Part shown: piece by piece, positions 1 to 12,045 of the stretch | Layout: each line of letters opens with the position of its first letter | Position numbering within the stretch: position 1 is the stretch's first letter | Origin: Mesorhizobium sp. NFR06 | Lineage (GTDB): Bacteria; Pseudomonadota; Alphaproteobacteria; Rhizobiales; Rhizobiaceae | Length of the DNA stretch: 64,000 nt | Direction: 5' to 3' | Assembly (NCBI RefSeq): GCF_900115245.1 | Contig: NZ_FOVT01000011.1 | Location: 1-64,000, forward strand | Program-made: the position numbers and the translations under genes | The notes under the pieces: generated by a model | Database searches by the model: none | What the model saw: the letters and a program-made list of their open reading frames with translations, nothing else | Told to the model about the DNA's origin: nothing

Positions 1-387
1 CGCGGCTCTCTTGAATTTCGCAGAGGGCAGATTTAGAAGCGAACTTCTTCGTCGCCAGCGGCGCACCGCCCTCGTTCGTGGGGCGTATATAGTCGGAGGT
101 CCCTCGACGCGTCAACACCGATTTCGAACTTTTTTGAATTTTTTGCGACGAATTTTTCGGCCGCCTTTTTCGATAGCCGACTGCCGTCGCGGCAGCCCTT
201 GGGTCATCCACAACGAGCCCTATTGCCGCCGCATTGAGGCGTGAAACCGGCCCATATAAGGAAGGCGCGCGCGTACGTACCAGGCGCGCCGACGACGGAC
301 GACAGGGCGCCCTGCGCAAGGGGCGCGTGATTGGGGATATCGGCCCCGGCTTGCCGCTTCGTTGACTTCAACCGTCGTGACAGGCAA
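1..387. other. non-coding leader region
   Basis: I see no gene here. Short open frames exist on both strands but none has a ribosome binding site or a recognisable product. The stretch is rich in T and A runs around 128-172 compared with the GC-rich genes and probably holds the promoter of the M23 peptidase gene that follows. No clear -35/-10 pair can be assigned by eye. Confidence 0.4.
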
Positions 388-2427
388 ATGTCATGGCCGC
401 AACGACAACGACAAGCCGTTCGCCTGGGGAAGAAGCAGCCTTTCTGGATGCCGGACACCGAAGAGGTCATAGCCGAACTCGGCAACGAGCCGCCGCTGAT
501 CGCGGACGGCCGCAGCGGTCCGCCTGACCGCCGCGAGGTCTCGGCCCGCTGGCTGTCGGGCACTTTCCTGACGGGTGTGACGTCGAGTGTCTTGATGGGC
601 GTGGCCCTGTTCGCCGCCCTGGATGGCCGCCAGCAGCTGGCGACGCCGCCCGAAATCGCCGAGCTCATCGGCCTTGCCGGCGGCGGCGACGATTCCGGCG
701 AGCAGGCCAAGACCACCAGGCTGGTCGCGCCGCGCCAGATCGCCCGGGCAAAGGACCGGCGGCGCATGGAAGTGTCGATGGTCACCAAGGTCGGCGACCG
801 TGACGTTATCCACACCATGCCTTTCGTGCAGATCAAGATGGCCTTGGCGGCCGGCCACACCACCAACCGCCCCTACCCGCCATTCGACCCGTTGCAGGTC
901 TTCGGCGACGACGGCGACGACAACGCCCAGCCGGCGACGGCCACCGCGGCCGCCGGACAGATCTACGGCGCCAAGGTCGAAAGCGAGATGAGCCTGAAGA
1001 CGGTCGATTTCCCGATCGAGACGGCCTCCTTCGACGAGAAGAGCGATCTTTCCGCCGACGAAGTGGAAAAGGTGGTGCGGGACGCCAGCAACGGCTTGAG
1101 CGACGGCGCCGTCCAGGTGGCCGCGCTGCACTATATCGATCCGCAGCGATTCGGCGATGCCTTCGCCGAATCGATGGCCGGCTCATATGATGTGAAGATC
1201 ACGCAAGAAAACGTTTCGGTGGCGCCGCGCGCCACGCCGGACGATCAGGCGCCGGCCTTCGCCGAGGAAATCATCCCTTTCACCAGCGATACCGATATAG
1301 CCGAGGCCTTCGCCGATTCAGGCTATACCGGCGATGACGCCACCGGCATGGCGCAGGCGATCGGCAAGCTCTTGAACGCAACGGCGCTCAAGGCCGGAAC
1401 GGTACTGCGCGTCGGCCTCGAAGTACGCGGCGATATCGCCAAGGTGGTCCGCACCAGCGTCTACGACCGCACCACCCACATCGTCACCATCGCACTCGAC
1501 GATCGCGGACAGTTCGTGCCGGCGCAGGAGCCGGACCCCAATCCCGAATTGCTGACGGCGTTCGACGATTCGCAGCCAGTGGTGGTGCGCGCCAACCTGC
1601 CCAACGTCTATGACGGCATCTACCGCACCGCCTATTCCTACGGCATGTCGAAGACAATGACGCAGAAGCTGATCAAGCTTCTCGCCTCCGACGTCGATTT
1701 CCAGTCGCGGCTTTCGCCGGCCGACCGCCTCGAAGTCCTGTTCTCGCAGCCCGACGGCGACGACCAGACTTCCGACAATTCCGAGCTTCTCTACGTCTCG
1801 GCCACCTTCGGCGGCCAGACGCGCAACTTCTATCGCTTCCAGATGCAGGACGGCAGCACCGACTATTTCGACGAGAACGGGTCGAGCGCGAAGCAGTTCC
1901 TGCTGCGCAACCCCCTGCCCAACGGTCGCTTCACCTCCGGCTTCGGCGCGCGGCGGCACCCGATTCTCGGCTATGTCCGCATGCATACCGGCACCGACTG
2001 GGCCGCGCCGATCGGCACGCCGATCATCGCCGCCGGCAACGGAGTCGTCGAGAAGGCCGGCTGGGCCGGCGGCTACGGCAAGCAGATCATCATCCGCCAT
2101 GCCAATGGCTACGAGACGTCCTACAATCACCAGAGCGCTTTCGCCCAAGGCATCGAGCCTGGCGTTCATGTCCGGCAGGGCCAGGTGATCGGCTATCTCG
2201 GCCAGACCGGCCTCTCCACCGGCCCGCATCTTCACTACGAGCTGATCGTCAACGGCACCAAGGTTGATTCGATGCGCGTGCGCCTGCCGGTCGGCAAGGT
2301 GCTGAAGGGCGACGACCTCGTCGCCTTCAAGCGCGAGCGCGAACGCATCGACGATCTTCTCAAGCAGGAAGACGGCAACTCGCTGAAAGTTGCCAGCGCC
2401 AAGACCGATTCGCAGCTTCCGAACTGA
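388..2427 (+). CDS. M23 family peptidoglycan endopeptidase
   Basis: Secreted or membrane-anchored murein hydrolase of the M23 (LytM/lysostaphin) zinc-peptidase family, about 679 residues from the chosen ATG. A single hydrophobic segment near residues 50-70 suggests an N-terminal anchor, followed by a long region expected in the periplasm. The catalytic domain fills the last 170 residues and shows the metal motifs HTGTD (HxxxD) and HLHYE (HxH), preceded by the usual GFGARRHPILG segment. A TTG at 331 would add 19 residues, but ATG 388 is the more natural start. The role in cell-wall remodelling is inferred from the family; the peptide bond cut is not known. Confidence 0.85.
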   Translation: MSWPQRQRQAVRLGKKQPFWMPDTEEVIAELGNEPPLIADGRSGPPDRREVSARWLSGTFLTGVTSSVLMGVALFAALDGRQQLATPPEIAELIGLAGGGDDSGEQAKTTRLVAPRQIARAKDRRRMEVSMVTKVGDRDVIHTMPFVQIKMALAAGHTTNRPYPPFDPLQVFGDDGDDNAQPATATAAAGQIYGAKVESEMSLKTVDFPIETASFDEKSDLSADEVEKVVRDASNGLSDGAVQVAALHYIDPQRFGDAFAESMAGSYDVKITQENVSVAPRATPDDQAPAFAEEIIPFTSDTDIAEAFADSGYTGDDATGMAQAIGKLLNATALKAGTVLRVGLEVRGDIAKVVRTSVYDRTTHIVTIALDDRGQFVPAQEPDPNPELLTAFDDSQPVVVRANLPNVYDGIYRTAYSYGMSKTMTQKLIKLLASDVDFQSRLSPADRLEVLFSQPDGDDQTSDNSELLYVSATFGGQTRNFYRFQMQDGSTDYFDENGSSAKQFLLRNPLPNGRFTSGFGARRHPILGYVRMHTGTDWAAPIGTPIIAAGNGVVEKAGWAGGYGKQIIIRHANGYETSYNHQSAFAQGIEPGVHVRQGQVIGYLGQTGLSTGPHLHYELIVNGTKVDSMRVRLPVGKVLKGDDLVAFKRERERIDDLLKQEDGNSLKVASAKTDSQLPN

Positions 2428-2430
2428 CCG

Positions 2431-2483
2431 GTTCCGGGACAGGGGCGGAGCGGCTTTCCGTCCGGAATTGCGTCAAAACCGCT
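2431..2483. repeat. interspersed palindromic repeat, copy A
   Basis: Degenerate member of a roughly 50-bp element also found near 20385, 48777 and 55876. The right half carries the conserved stretch ttttccgtccggaattgcg (here ctttccgtccggaattgcg) followed by tcaaaa. It lies between the M23 gene and the convergent MFS gene, whose stop codon starts at 2486. Confidence 0.6.
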
Positions 2484-4037
2484 CTAACCAAGCGAATCAT
2501 CTGACCGCCGCGGCCAAGGCGACGCCTGCCCGGGCACCGTAAACCAGGCGATGGCCGATGACAGCAGGCAAAGGAGCGCCGTGACCGCCGCAACCGCGGC
2601 AAATGCCGAATCGCCTGCTGCAACTCTCGCCGCGTCAACATCGGCGGCCAGTCCGGCCGGTGCCGGCTCACCAAAGCCGGGAACGCCTGACATGCCACCG
2701 GTCATGCGTGCATAGACGATCGCCGCGAGCGAACCCATTGCCGCGACGGCGATAAGGCCGCCGACGCGCGACACCGCATTGTTGATCCCGGATGCAGCCC
2801 CGGTGTCCTTGTCCTCGACCGATGTCATGACCGCGGTCGACAGCGGTGACACGACTTGCGCCATGCCAAGTCCCATCAGCGCCATCAGCGGAAAGGTCCC
2901 GATCCAGAAATCGTGAATGCCGAAATGGGTGAGCACGGCGAGGCCGGCGAAGGCGATGGCGACGACCATGCTGCCGCTGACGATCGGAAAGCGCGGACCT
3001 ATGCGATCCGACCACTGGCCGACCGGCCCCGACAGAAGCGCGATCGACGCCGACAGCGGCAGGAAGATGAAACCGACCTCGGCCTCGCTCAGTCGCCAGC
3101 CGGCGATCAAAAGCATCGGCAGGTAGAACAGGTTGGCCGACAGCGCGAAATAAAGGAAGAATGTCGCCAGATTGGCGCCGGCAAAGGCCCTGATGCGGAA
3201 CAGGCCGAGATCGATCATCGGGTCCCGCTTCCTGAGTTCATAAAAGATGAAAACAAACAGCAGCGCCGCGCCGGCAACGATTGCCGGCCCCGACATCAAC
3301 CCGGCGCCTTCGGCATTCATTGCCGTCAAGCCGTAGGCGAGAAAGCCGAAGGCTAGCGTCGCGAGCCCGGCTCCGCCGAGGTCGAGGCTGCGTTTTTCGG
3401 TCGGCTCGTCGGCCGGCACCTTGGCCAGCAGCAGGTAGATCGAGATCAGCCCGAGCGGCAGGTTGATGGCAAAGATCGCGCGCCAGACGCCGTCGCCGAA
3501 AGTCGAAAGGACAAAGCCGCCCAGCACCGGCCCAAGCGCCGTCGTCAGCGCCGATGCGGCGGCCCAGATGCCTATCGCCCGGCCACGCTCCTTCTTTGGA
3601 TAGGCTTTGGCGATAATGGCGAGGCTGCCTGGCACCATGATCGCAGCACCGATGCCCTGGATGGCGCGAAAGGCGATCAGCACGGCGGGATCGGGCGCCA
3701 AGGCGCAAGCGAGCGACGCAGCGATGAACAGCGCGATCCCGGTGACGAAGGCGCGCCGCAACCCAAATCGGTCGCCGGCGGCACCGCCCGCCAGGATGAG
3801 CGCCGAAAGGGTCAGCGCATAGGCGTTGGAAATCCACTGCGCTTCCACCAGGCTGGCGCCGAGATCGGCGCGTAAAGCCGGCATGGCGATCGCCAGGATC
3901 GAGCCGTCGATGAAACCGAGCGCCGAAGCGAGGATCGCCGCCACCAGCACGAATTTTCGCCGCGTCTGAGGACAGAACGTGCCGTTCGCGCGCGCGCGCG
4001 AATGCAAATCAGCGGTTGTTTCGTTCGCGGAAGACAT
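2484..4037 (-). CDS. MFS multidrug exporter, DHA2 (EmrB/QacA-like) family
   Basis: Inner-membrane drug:proton antiporter of the 14-helix DHA2 group, about 517 residues. Visible features are the first helix with the segment GFIDGSILAIAMPAL (motif D1 type), the loop DRFGLRRAF (motif A, G-D-R-x-G-R-R) and a second motif-A-like segment, QWSDRIGPRFP, between later helices. The start is set at 4037, where the minus strand has an AGGGA box about six bases upstream; a longer reading to 4148 lacks one. It is divergent from the TMEM175-like gene. The substrate cannot be predicted from sequence. Confidence 0.85.
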   Translation of the reverse strand: MSSANETTADLHSRARANGTFCPQTRRKFVLVAAILASALGFIDGSILAIAMPALRADLGASLVEAQWISNAYALTLSALILAGGAAGDRFGLRRAFVTGIALFIAASLACALAPDPAVLIAFRAIQGIGAAIMVPGSLAIIAKAYPKKERGRAIGIWAAASALTTALGPVLGGFVLSTFGDGVWRAIFAINLPLGLISIYLLLAKVPADEPTEKRSLDLGGAGLATLAFGFLAYGLTAMNAEGAGLMSGPAIVAGAALLFVFIFYELRKRDPMIDLGLFRIRAFAGANLATFFLYFALSANLFYLPMLLIAGWRLSEAEVGFIFLPLSASIALLSGPVGQWSDRIGPRFPIVSGSMVVAIAFAGLAVLTHFGIHDFWIGTFPLMALMGLGMAQVVSPLSTAVMTSVEDKDTGAASGINNAVSRVGGLIAVAAMGSLAAIVYARMTGGMSGVPGFGEPAPAGLAADVDAARVAAGDSAFAAVAAVTALLCLLSSAIAWFTVPGQASPWPRRSDDSLG

Positions 4038-4195
4038 GGGTCCCTGCTTAACCCTCTTGCGTGAATGCAACAACAAGCCAGAGCATCGCTGTTCTTGAAA
4101 CCAGATAGTACTCGCCGCATGGCGAGGTGAGCACCAATCCTGATGCAAACCGCGATCGCGTGCTAGGTTCCGGCATTGCGTGTGGAGGGGAGCCC

Positions 4196-4828
4196 ATGAA
4201 GCGGCCGCTTGAACCGTCGGCGGAAGGACGCGGACGTGTCGTCGGCATAACCGACGGAGTCTTCGCCATTGCGCTCACCTTGATCGTGCTCGAGATCAGG
4301 GTGCCTTCGCATCAAGCGGTGCATTCGGAAGGCGAGTTGCTTGGCGCGATCCTTGCGCTGGCGCCGCGATTCCTGACCTATGCGCTGAGCTTCCTGACGC
4401 TCACCATCTTCTGGTTCGGCCAGCAGGCACAGCACGGCCTGATCGCGAGGTCGGACCGGCGGCTCGCGACATTGAACCTGTGCTTTCTCGCCTTCATCGC
4501 GCTCTTGCCGTTCTCCACCGATCTTTTGGCCGATTTCCTGGAGTTCAGGGTCGCGGTTCTGGTCTACTGGCTGAACCTGTTGATGCTGGGCGCTTCGCTG
4601 TTCGCGAGCTGGTGGTACGCCGACAGCAACGGCATGATCGCCGAGGATGTGGACGCAGAAACGCGGCGCGCCGTCTACCAGCGAATCGTCAAGGCGCAGA
4701 TCCTGTGGGCGACCGGAGCAGCGCTTTGCCTTGTCGCGCCGCTGCTCAGCATCGCCTTCATCCTGGTGGCACAGCTCATCTATGCCGCCGCGCCGCGCAG
4801 CTCATTGCTGCGTAAACTCATCGGTTGA
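4196..4828 (+). CDS. TMEM175-like (DUF1211) membrane protein
   Basis: About 210 residues with five or six hydrophobic helices, matching bacterial TMEM175/DUF1211 proteins, which form potassium-permeable channels as tetramers. The first helix reads GITDGVFAIALTLIVLEI, the position of the family's RxxxFSD signature. Here the FSD part is ITD, so the Phe and Ser are replaced while the Asp is kept. ATG 4196 has a good GGAGGGGAG ribosome site and removes 23 non-conserved residues of the longest frame. The last 27 bases overlap the end of the convergent L,D-transpeptidase gene. Confidence 0.8.
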   Translation: MKRPLEPSAEGRGRVVGITDGVFAIALTLIVLEIRVPSHQAVHSEGELLGAILALAPRFLTYALSFLTLTIFWFGQQAQHGLIARSDRRLATLNLCFLAFIALLPFSTDLLADFLEFRVAVLVYWLNLLMLGASLFASWWYADSNGMIAEDVDAETRRAVYQRIVKAQILWATGAALCLVAPLLSIAFILVAQLIYAAAPRSSLLRKLIG

Positions 4829-6343
4829 CGTCCCGCCGACATCCGCGATTGATGGTCCGCCAAGGAACTCCACGGTGACGCCGGGCGACACCAGCTTTGC
4901 GAGCTCGCGCGCGTCCCAATTGGTCAGGCGCACGCAGCCATGGCTTTCGGTCTTGCCGATCTTCGAGGGCTCCGGCGTCCCATGGATGCCGTAGGTCGGC
5001 TTGTCGAGCGCGATCCACACCGAGCCGACCGGGCCGTTCGGCCCCGGCGGAACGGTCAGGATCTTGTCGTTCTGGCCCTGCTTGAAATTGATGTTCGGAT
5101 TGTAGGTGTAGTTCGGGTCGAGCGCGATGCGCGAGACGGCATGAATGCCGGTCGGCGATGGCGTGTCGGCCGAGCCGATCGTTGCCGGATAGGCCGCCAC
5201 CAGCTTACCGCCCGCATCATAGGCGTAGACTTCCTTCTTGGTCTTGTCGGCGACGATGCGCGCCACCGGCGTCGACACCAGCTTGCCGAAATTGGCCACC
5301 TTGATCGTCGTGCCCGGGCGATTGAAGTCCACGCCCTTGTTGATCGACTTCAGGTAGGTCTCGTCCATATGGAAGCGTTCGGCCAGCGCCTCGGTGACCG
5401 AGGTGTAGCCCATGCGGTCGAGCTTGGCCTTCTGGCTGTAGTCTTCCGGGATCGAGGCGACGTAAGGGCCGGCCACATCTTCCGGCGTGATGGTATAGGA
5501 GGCAAAAGCGTCGCCGCCGGACTGCGCAAGTGCCGCTTGGATGCCCACCGCATCGGTCGATTTCAAATTGCTGCCGTTTATTTCGTTGTAGGCGGCCAAC
5601 GCCTTGTCGACGTTCGAGCCAAAGCGCCCGTCGATCACGCCCGGCGAAGCGCCGCCGCGATCGAGCAGCACCTGCAGCGCCGCAACGTCCTGGCGCACCC
5701 CGAGCGACAGCGACGGATCGACCGTGGCCTTGCCGCCTGTGTTGGGCGGCAATGAAGCCTGGGAGTCCGGATTGGTCTGCAAGACCTCCCCCTGGCCCGG
5801 CTGCTCCGAATCGATCGACGCCTCGCTCAGCGGCTGGCGCTTGATGGTGTCCGACTTCGGCGCCTCCGGATAGGTGGTGGCATAGCCTTCATCATTGCTG
5901 GGCGCCGGCGGATAGGCATCGACGGAATTGTCATCGGTGGGATCGTATTCGTCGACCGGCGGCGGGATGACCCGGCCATTCTCCTCCAGCTGCCGGCGGC
6001 GGAAGCGAGCCATGTCCTCGGGATTGTCGAGATAATAACGGTCGTCGTCCTCGGCCGGCGCACGGCCGAGTTCCTGCATGCGCATCTGCCGGCGCAACGC
6101 ACGGCGGTCGAGCCTGCTTCCCGGCGGCTGGATGGCGATCACCTTGCCGGTGTCGGCATCGACCAGCACTCGGTTGCCCCTGGCGTCGTAGTAGATGTCG
6201 ATATTGCCTTCCTGGGCCAGCATCAGCGCGCCGCGCTCAACCGGGCGCGCGCTCGGCGCGCCGTCCACGTTCGGCGTGGCGAACGCACTGGAACACACCA
6301 GCCCGGCCGCGAGTGCCGAAAGGGGGAAAATCAAGCGCAGCAT
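4802..6343 (-). CDS. L,D-transpeptidase (YkuD fold) with peptidoglycan-binding domain
   Basis: Periplasmic cell-wall cross-linking enzyme or protein-to-peptidoglycan ligase, about 513 residues. It starts with a signal peptide (MLRLIFPLSALAAG through AFA). A charged, proline-rich linker follows, then a peptidoglycan-binding-like repeat (LQVLLDRGGASPGVIDGRFG) near residues 225-265, and the YkuD domain at the C-terminus with the catalytic signature HGTP...SHGCVRLTN; the nucleophile is the Cys in HGC. The start at 6343 is chosen because the signal peptide begins there. The catalytic call is firm; the exact substrate is not. Confidence 0.92.
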   Translation of the reverse strand: MLRLIFPLSALAAGLVCSSAFATPNVDGAPSARPVERGALMLAQEGNIDIYYDARGNRVLVDADTGKVIAIQPPGSRLDRRALRRQMRMQELGRAPAEDDDRYYLDNPEDMARFRRRQLEENGRVIPPPVDEYDPTDDNSVDAYPPAPSNDEGYATTYPEAPKSDTIKRQPLSEASIDSEQPGQGEVLQTNPDSQASLPPNTGGKATVDPSLSLGVRQDVAALQVLLDRGGASPGVIDGRFGSNVDKALAAYNEINGSNLKSTDAVGIQAALAQSGGDAFASYTITPEDVAGPYVASIPEDYSQKAKLDRMGYTSVTEALAERFHMDETYLKSINKGVDFNRPGTTIKVANFGKLVSTPVARIVADKTKKEVYAYDAGGKLVAAYPATIGSADTPSPTGIHAVSRIALDPNYTYNPNINFKQGQNDKILTVPPGPNGPVGSVWIALDKPTYGIHGTPEPSKIGKTESHGCVRLTNWDARELAKLVSPGVTVEFLGGPSIADVGGTSTDEFTQQ

Positions 6344-6475
6344 GGGGGTCAAGCTCTCCGGTCGACTCGGGCATCCGGCGGGCGAACCTTCGCCAGCAAA
6401 CCAGCTACCCAAATTAAAGTTCCAATATGAACCGGGCATGAAGATGGCGGTTTTCCGGTGCTTGGGGAATATCGG

Positions 6476-6844
6476 CTAGCTTGCGGCGAGCCCCAATTCC
6501 TTGCGTGCCTGTCTGGTCAGCTTGAGGACCACCAGGCGATGGCTCTCGCGCAGATAGTCCTCGAGCGCGGCATCATCCACGCTTTGGCTTGTCTGACGCT
6601 GGATCCATTTCATGCCGCGCGAGGCGAGATAGGGCGCCGGCCGGCATCCGGGCTGATCCTTCAGCACGTCATAGGCCATCTCGGAGCATTTGAAGGTGAC
6701 GAACAGCTGCTGCCCACCATCGTTCCAGCCACCAATGGCAAACACCTTGCCGCCGACTTTCCAGACATGGGCGCCGCCCCACTGGACCACGTGGGTCGTC
6801 GCCGGCAGCGAAGCGCAGAATCCGTTATAGTCGTCGAGCTTCAT
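6476..6844 (-). CDS. MmcQ/YjbR family protein
   Basis: Small cytosolic protein of about 122 residues of the MmcQ/YjbR family, with a CyaY-like fold sometimes described as DNA-binding. Family features are the N-terminal LDDYNGFCASLP, the central W..HVWKVGGKVFAIGGW block and the C-terminal LxxYLRESHRLV segment. The start at 6844 has a strong GGAAGGGGAG box; the longer frame to 6946 does not. It lies directly downstream of the clpB terminator in the same orientation. The cellular role is not established for this family. Confidence 0.82.
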   Translation of the reverse strand: MKLDDYNGFCASLPATTHVVQWGGAHVWKVGGKVFAIGGWNDGGQQLFVTFKCSEMAYDVLKDQPGCRPAPYLASRGMKWIQRQTSQSVDDAALEDYLRESHRLVVLKLTRQARKELGLAAS

Positions 6845-6896
6845 CGAAGGCTCCCCTTCCTTATCCATCGAGACCGGCAGCTGACCGTGCGCGGTC

Positions 6897-6942
6897 ACCA
6901 AAAATAACAAAGCGCGCCGCACCGGTTCGATGCGACGCGCTT
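6897..6942 (-). terminator. rho-independent terminator of clpB
   Basis: Arms at 6910-6921 and 6931-6942 form a 12-bp stem with one mismatch and a 9-base loop. On the minus strand the stem is followed by TTTGTTATTTTTGG. It sits just past the clpB stop codon (6969), so it fits clpB termination well. Confidence 0.85.
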
Positions 6943-6968
6943 GCAATCATTCCAACCTGCTCGCGGGT

Positions 6969-9575
<2,607 letters not shown>

Positions 9576-9734
9576 TCTTGTCTCCTTCCATCACCGGCCC
9601 GCTTTGCGGCACCGGATCAGATTGCGGTGACGGACCCGCTCATAAGAGCCGAGCCCAGTTCCTGGCGAGATATGGTGCGGGGACGCCAGGCTCTCAAGAC
9701 GTTTGGCTATCGGCGCGCCATATTATTCCACCGC

Positions 9735-9771
9735 TGCAAAAACAAAAACGGCGGAGAATGCTCTCCGCCGT
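9735..9771 (-). terminator. rho-independent terminator of the DUF4167 gene
   Basis: A perfect 10-bp stem (9748-9757 with 9762-9771, arm acggcggaga) with a 4-base loop, followed on the minus strand by TTTTGTTTTTGC. It lies 27 bases past the stop of the leftward DUF4167 gene. Confidence 0.88.
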
Positions 9772-9797
9772 CTGCAATGCCTGAAAGGACGTCTGAA

Positions 9798-10862
9798 TCA
9801 GTTGTTTGCGTCGGCGGCCACAGGCTCGCCGGGAGCCACGGGCTCGCTGCCAGCTGGCGCCGGCTCGCTGGCAACGGGCTCGCTTGCCCGGTTCGCGGCT
9901 TCGGCGGGTTTGGCGACGACGTCATCGCCTTTGCTCGCCGCGTTGCGCTCTTCGCCCGAACTTGTGGGGCCCGAACTTGCGGGGCCCGAGCTTTCAGCGC
10001 TTGAGCTTTCGGCGCTTTCGCGGCTCGAGTTCTCCGGCACGTCGCCCTGCTCGCTATTACCGGCCTGATCGGCATAGGTGCCGCGCTGGCGCCGCGGGCG
10101 CCGTGGCCGGCGACCGCCGCCATTGTCCAAGGCGGCTTCGTTGAGCTCGGCCTGGGCGGCAAGCGCCGCCGGCGAGAAACCGTCGAACTGTGGCGCCTGC
10201 TCGGCCTGGGGTCCGGCCTCGCCGGCCGCCTCGGGCTGTGCCTGCGCCTCATTGCGGCGGTTCTGGTCGAACTGCTGGCCGCCATGCTCGCCGCGCTGGC
10301 CATTTTCGCCACGCTGACCGTTCTGGCCGTAGCCGCCGTTGCGGCGGTGCCGGTCGCGGCCATTGTTGTCGCGCTGGTTATTGTCGCGACGGTTGTTGTT
10401 GTCGCGACCGCTTTCCTGGTTGTAGGCGAGTTCCGCCGGCGTGCCTTCGATGACAGGCTGTGGCCCGGAGCCGTTCGCCGCGGCCGGCGCCTCGGCGCCA
10501 CTGTTGCCGACATTGTCGAACTCGTCGCGGTCCTCATCGAGGTCGTCGTCGAAGTCGTCGCGGTTCTGCTGGGCGTTCTGGATCGGCATCTGCGCCTGTG
10601 CGGCGGCGATGATGCGATTGTAGTGTTCGGCGTGCTGGAGATAGTTCTCCGCGATCACCCTGTCGCCGGAGCTTTGCGCGTCACGGGCGAGTGTGGCGTA
10701 TTTTTCGGCGATCTGCTGAGCCGATCCGCGGATCTTCACGTCCGGGCCGTTGCTCTCGTAAGTGCGGGTCAGGGGATTTGGCCCCTTGCGGTTGTTGTTG
10801 TTGCCACCGCCGCCATTGTTGTTGCGACCGCGCATGCGCCTGTTCTGCTGTTGTGGCCTCAT
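9798..10862 (-). CDS. DUF4167 domain protein, low-complexity tail
   Basis: A 354-residue protein typical of Rhizobiales. The first 90 residues hold the conserved DUF4167 block: a basic Asn/Gly/Arg-rich start, then LTRTYESNGPDVKIRGSAQQ and IAEKYATLARDAQSSGDRV, ending with YLQHAEHYNRII. The remaining 260 residues are low-complexity, rich in Asn, Arg, Asp, Gln and later Ala/Ser/Glu, and likely disordered. The basic Asn/Arg-rich ends suggest nucleic-acid contact, but that is inference. ATG 10862 has a GAAGAGAG box. No enzymatic motif is visible. Confidence 0.85.
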   Translation of the reverse strand: MRPQQQNRRMRGRNNNGGGGNNNNRKGPNPLTRTYESNGPDVKIRGSAQQIAEKYATLARDAQSSGDRVIAENYLQHAEHYNRIIAAAQAQMPIQNAQQNRDDFDDDLDEDRDEFDNVGNSGAEAPAAANGSGPQPVIEGTPAELAYNQESGRDNNNRRDNNQRDNNGRDRHRRNGGYGQNGQRGENGQRGEHGGQQFDQNRRNEAQAQPEAAGEAGPQAEQAPQFDGFSPAALAAQAELNEAALDNGGGRRPRRPRRQRGTYADQAGNSEQGDVPENSSRESAESSSAESSGPASSGPTSSGEERNAASKGDDVVAKPAEAANRASEPVASEPAPAGSEPVAPGEPVAADANN

Positions 10863-11166
10863 TCGACTCTCTTCATATTGAAATTTTCGAAAACTCTTCG
10901 CGAACGGAGGCGCTCATGCAGCCAGCCGTTTCGTTTCTTCACCGGCGTTCGCCCGCATCAATTGCGTTGGCGCCACGTGCCATCCTGTTCCGGTTACATC
11001 ACTTGCCGGACGATTCCCGCACGAAGCTTGGGCGTCGTTTGCGCAAGAAGGCAGCTATTTCCAAGGAAAACCGAATCGCTGGGAGCACTGCCTGCTTCGT
11101 CTCATCCGGTTGAGCCGGACCCTAACTGCATTCCCTAACATTGCCAAGCGGTTTTTTCGCACTGCA
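10863..11166. other. intergenic region upstream of the DUF4167 gene
   Basis: About 300 bases without a convincing gene, between prmC and the DUF4167 gene, both leftward. The AT-rich part just upstream of the DUF4167 start (about 10865-10900) probably holds its promoter. Nothing else was recognised. Confidence 0.35.
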
Positions 11167-12045
11167 TCAGGGGGTTCCACGCTCGAACACCAGAACCCTG
11201 TCGTTGCCGCCGAGATCGCGATGGACTCCCGCAAGCCGGTAGCCGGCTGCCGCGAATATCCCGGTTACGTCGCTTTTCTGCGTGTGGCCGATCTCGACCG
11301 CTACCTTGCCTTGCGCTTCCAGAAATCCTACCGCTTCGGCGGCGATGAACCTGTAGGGGTCCAAACCATCCGCACCGCCATCCAAGGCTTGGCGCGGGTC
11401 GAAATCGCGGACCTCGTCCTGCAGATTTTCGATGTCTCCAACCGGTATATAGGGAGGGTTCGAGGCAATTAAATGGTATCGGCCCGAAACTTTTTCAAAC
11501 CAATTGGAATGCAAGGCTTTGAAGCGTCCACCGAGCCCCAGATTCCGGGCGTTTCCGGCCGCGGTCGCCAATGCGTCGGGCGAAATGTCGACACCTGTCG
11601 CGGTGGCCGCCGGAACGGCGCTCAGCAGGGCGAGCGCGATGGCGCCGGTGCCGGTGCCGAGGTCGAGGATGCGACACTCGCCGAGCCTGTCAGCCGTTGC
11701 CCTGGCGAAGGGCAGGACCGCGTCGACCAGCGTCTCGGTGTCCGGACGCGGCTCCAGCGTTTCCGGCGACAGCGACAGCCGCAGCCCGTAGAATTCGCGA
11801 TAGCCGAGGATACGGTGCACCGGCTCGCCTGCGACGCGACGCCTCAGGGCCGCTTCGATATCTGAAAGCGCGGCGGAACCCACCTTTTGCCCCGGTTCGG
11901 CAATGGCCTGGGTTCGCGTCGTGCCCGAGAAATGTTCGACGATCAGCCTGGCATCGAGCGCCGGATCGTCAAGGCCGGCGGCGGCCAGGCGCTCGCGCGC
12001 TGCCCTGAGCAGCGGCCCGAGCGTGGCGGGCAGCGCATCAGCCAT
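11167..12045 (-). CDS. prmC: release factor N5-glutamine methyltransferase PrmC
   Basis: SAM-dependent enzyme of 292 residues that methylates the Gln of the GGQ loop of release factors RF1 and RF2, raising termination efficiency. The SAM-binding segment ILDLGTGTGAIALALL (about residues 124-139) and the catalytic NPPY motif in IASNPPYIPVGDI are both present; NPPY binds the target glutamine. Its start overlaps the end of prfA by 8 bases, so enzyme and substrate are translationally coupled. This pairing is widespread in bacteria. Confidence 0.97.
   Translation of the reverse strand: MADALPATLGPLLRAARERLAAAGLDDPALDARLIVEHFSGTTRTQAIAEPGQKVGSAALSDIEAALRRRVAGEPVHRILGYREFYGLRLSLSPETLEPRPDTETLVDAVLPFARATADRLGECRILDLGTGTGAIALALLSAVPAATATGVDISPDALATAAGNARNLGLGGRFKALHSNWFEKVSGRYHLIASNPPYIPVGDIENLQDEVRDFDPRQALDGGADGLDPYRFIAAEAVGFLEAQGKVAVEIGHTQKSDVTGIFAAAGYRLAGVHRDLGGNDRVLVFERGTP

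Noticed and set aside
204..1186. Long leftward open frames opposite the M23 peptidase gene
   Set aside because: They are shadows of the GC-rich peptidase gene: no ribosome site, Arg/Ala/Gly-rich composition and no family resemblance, while the plus strand has clear motifs.
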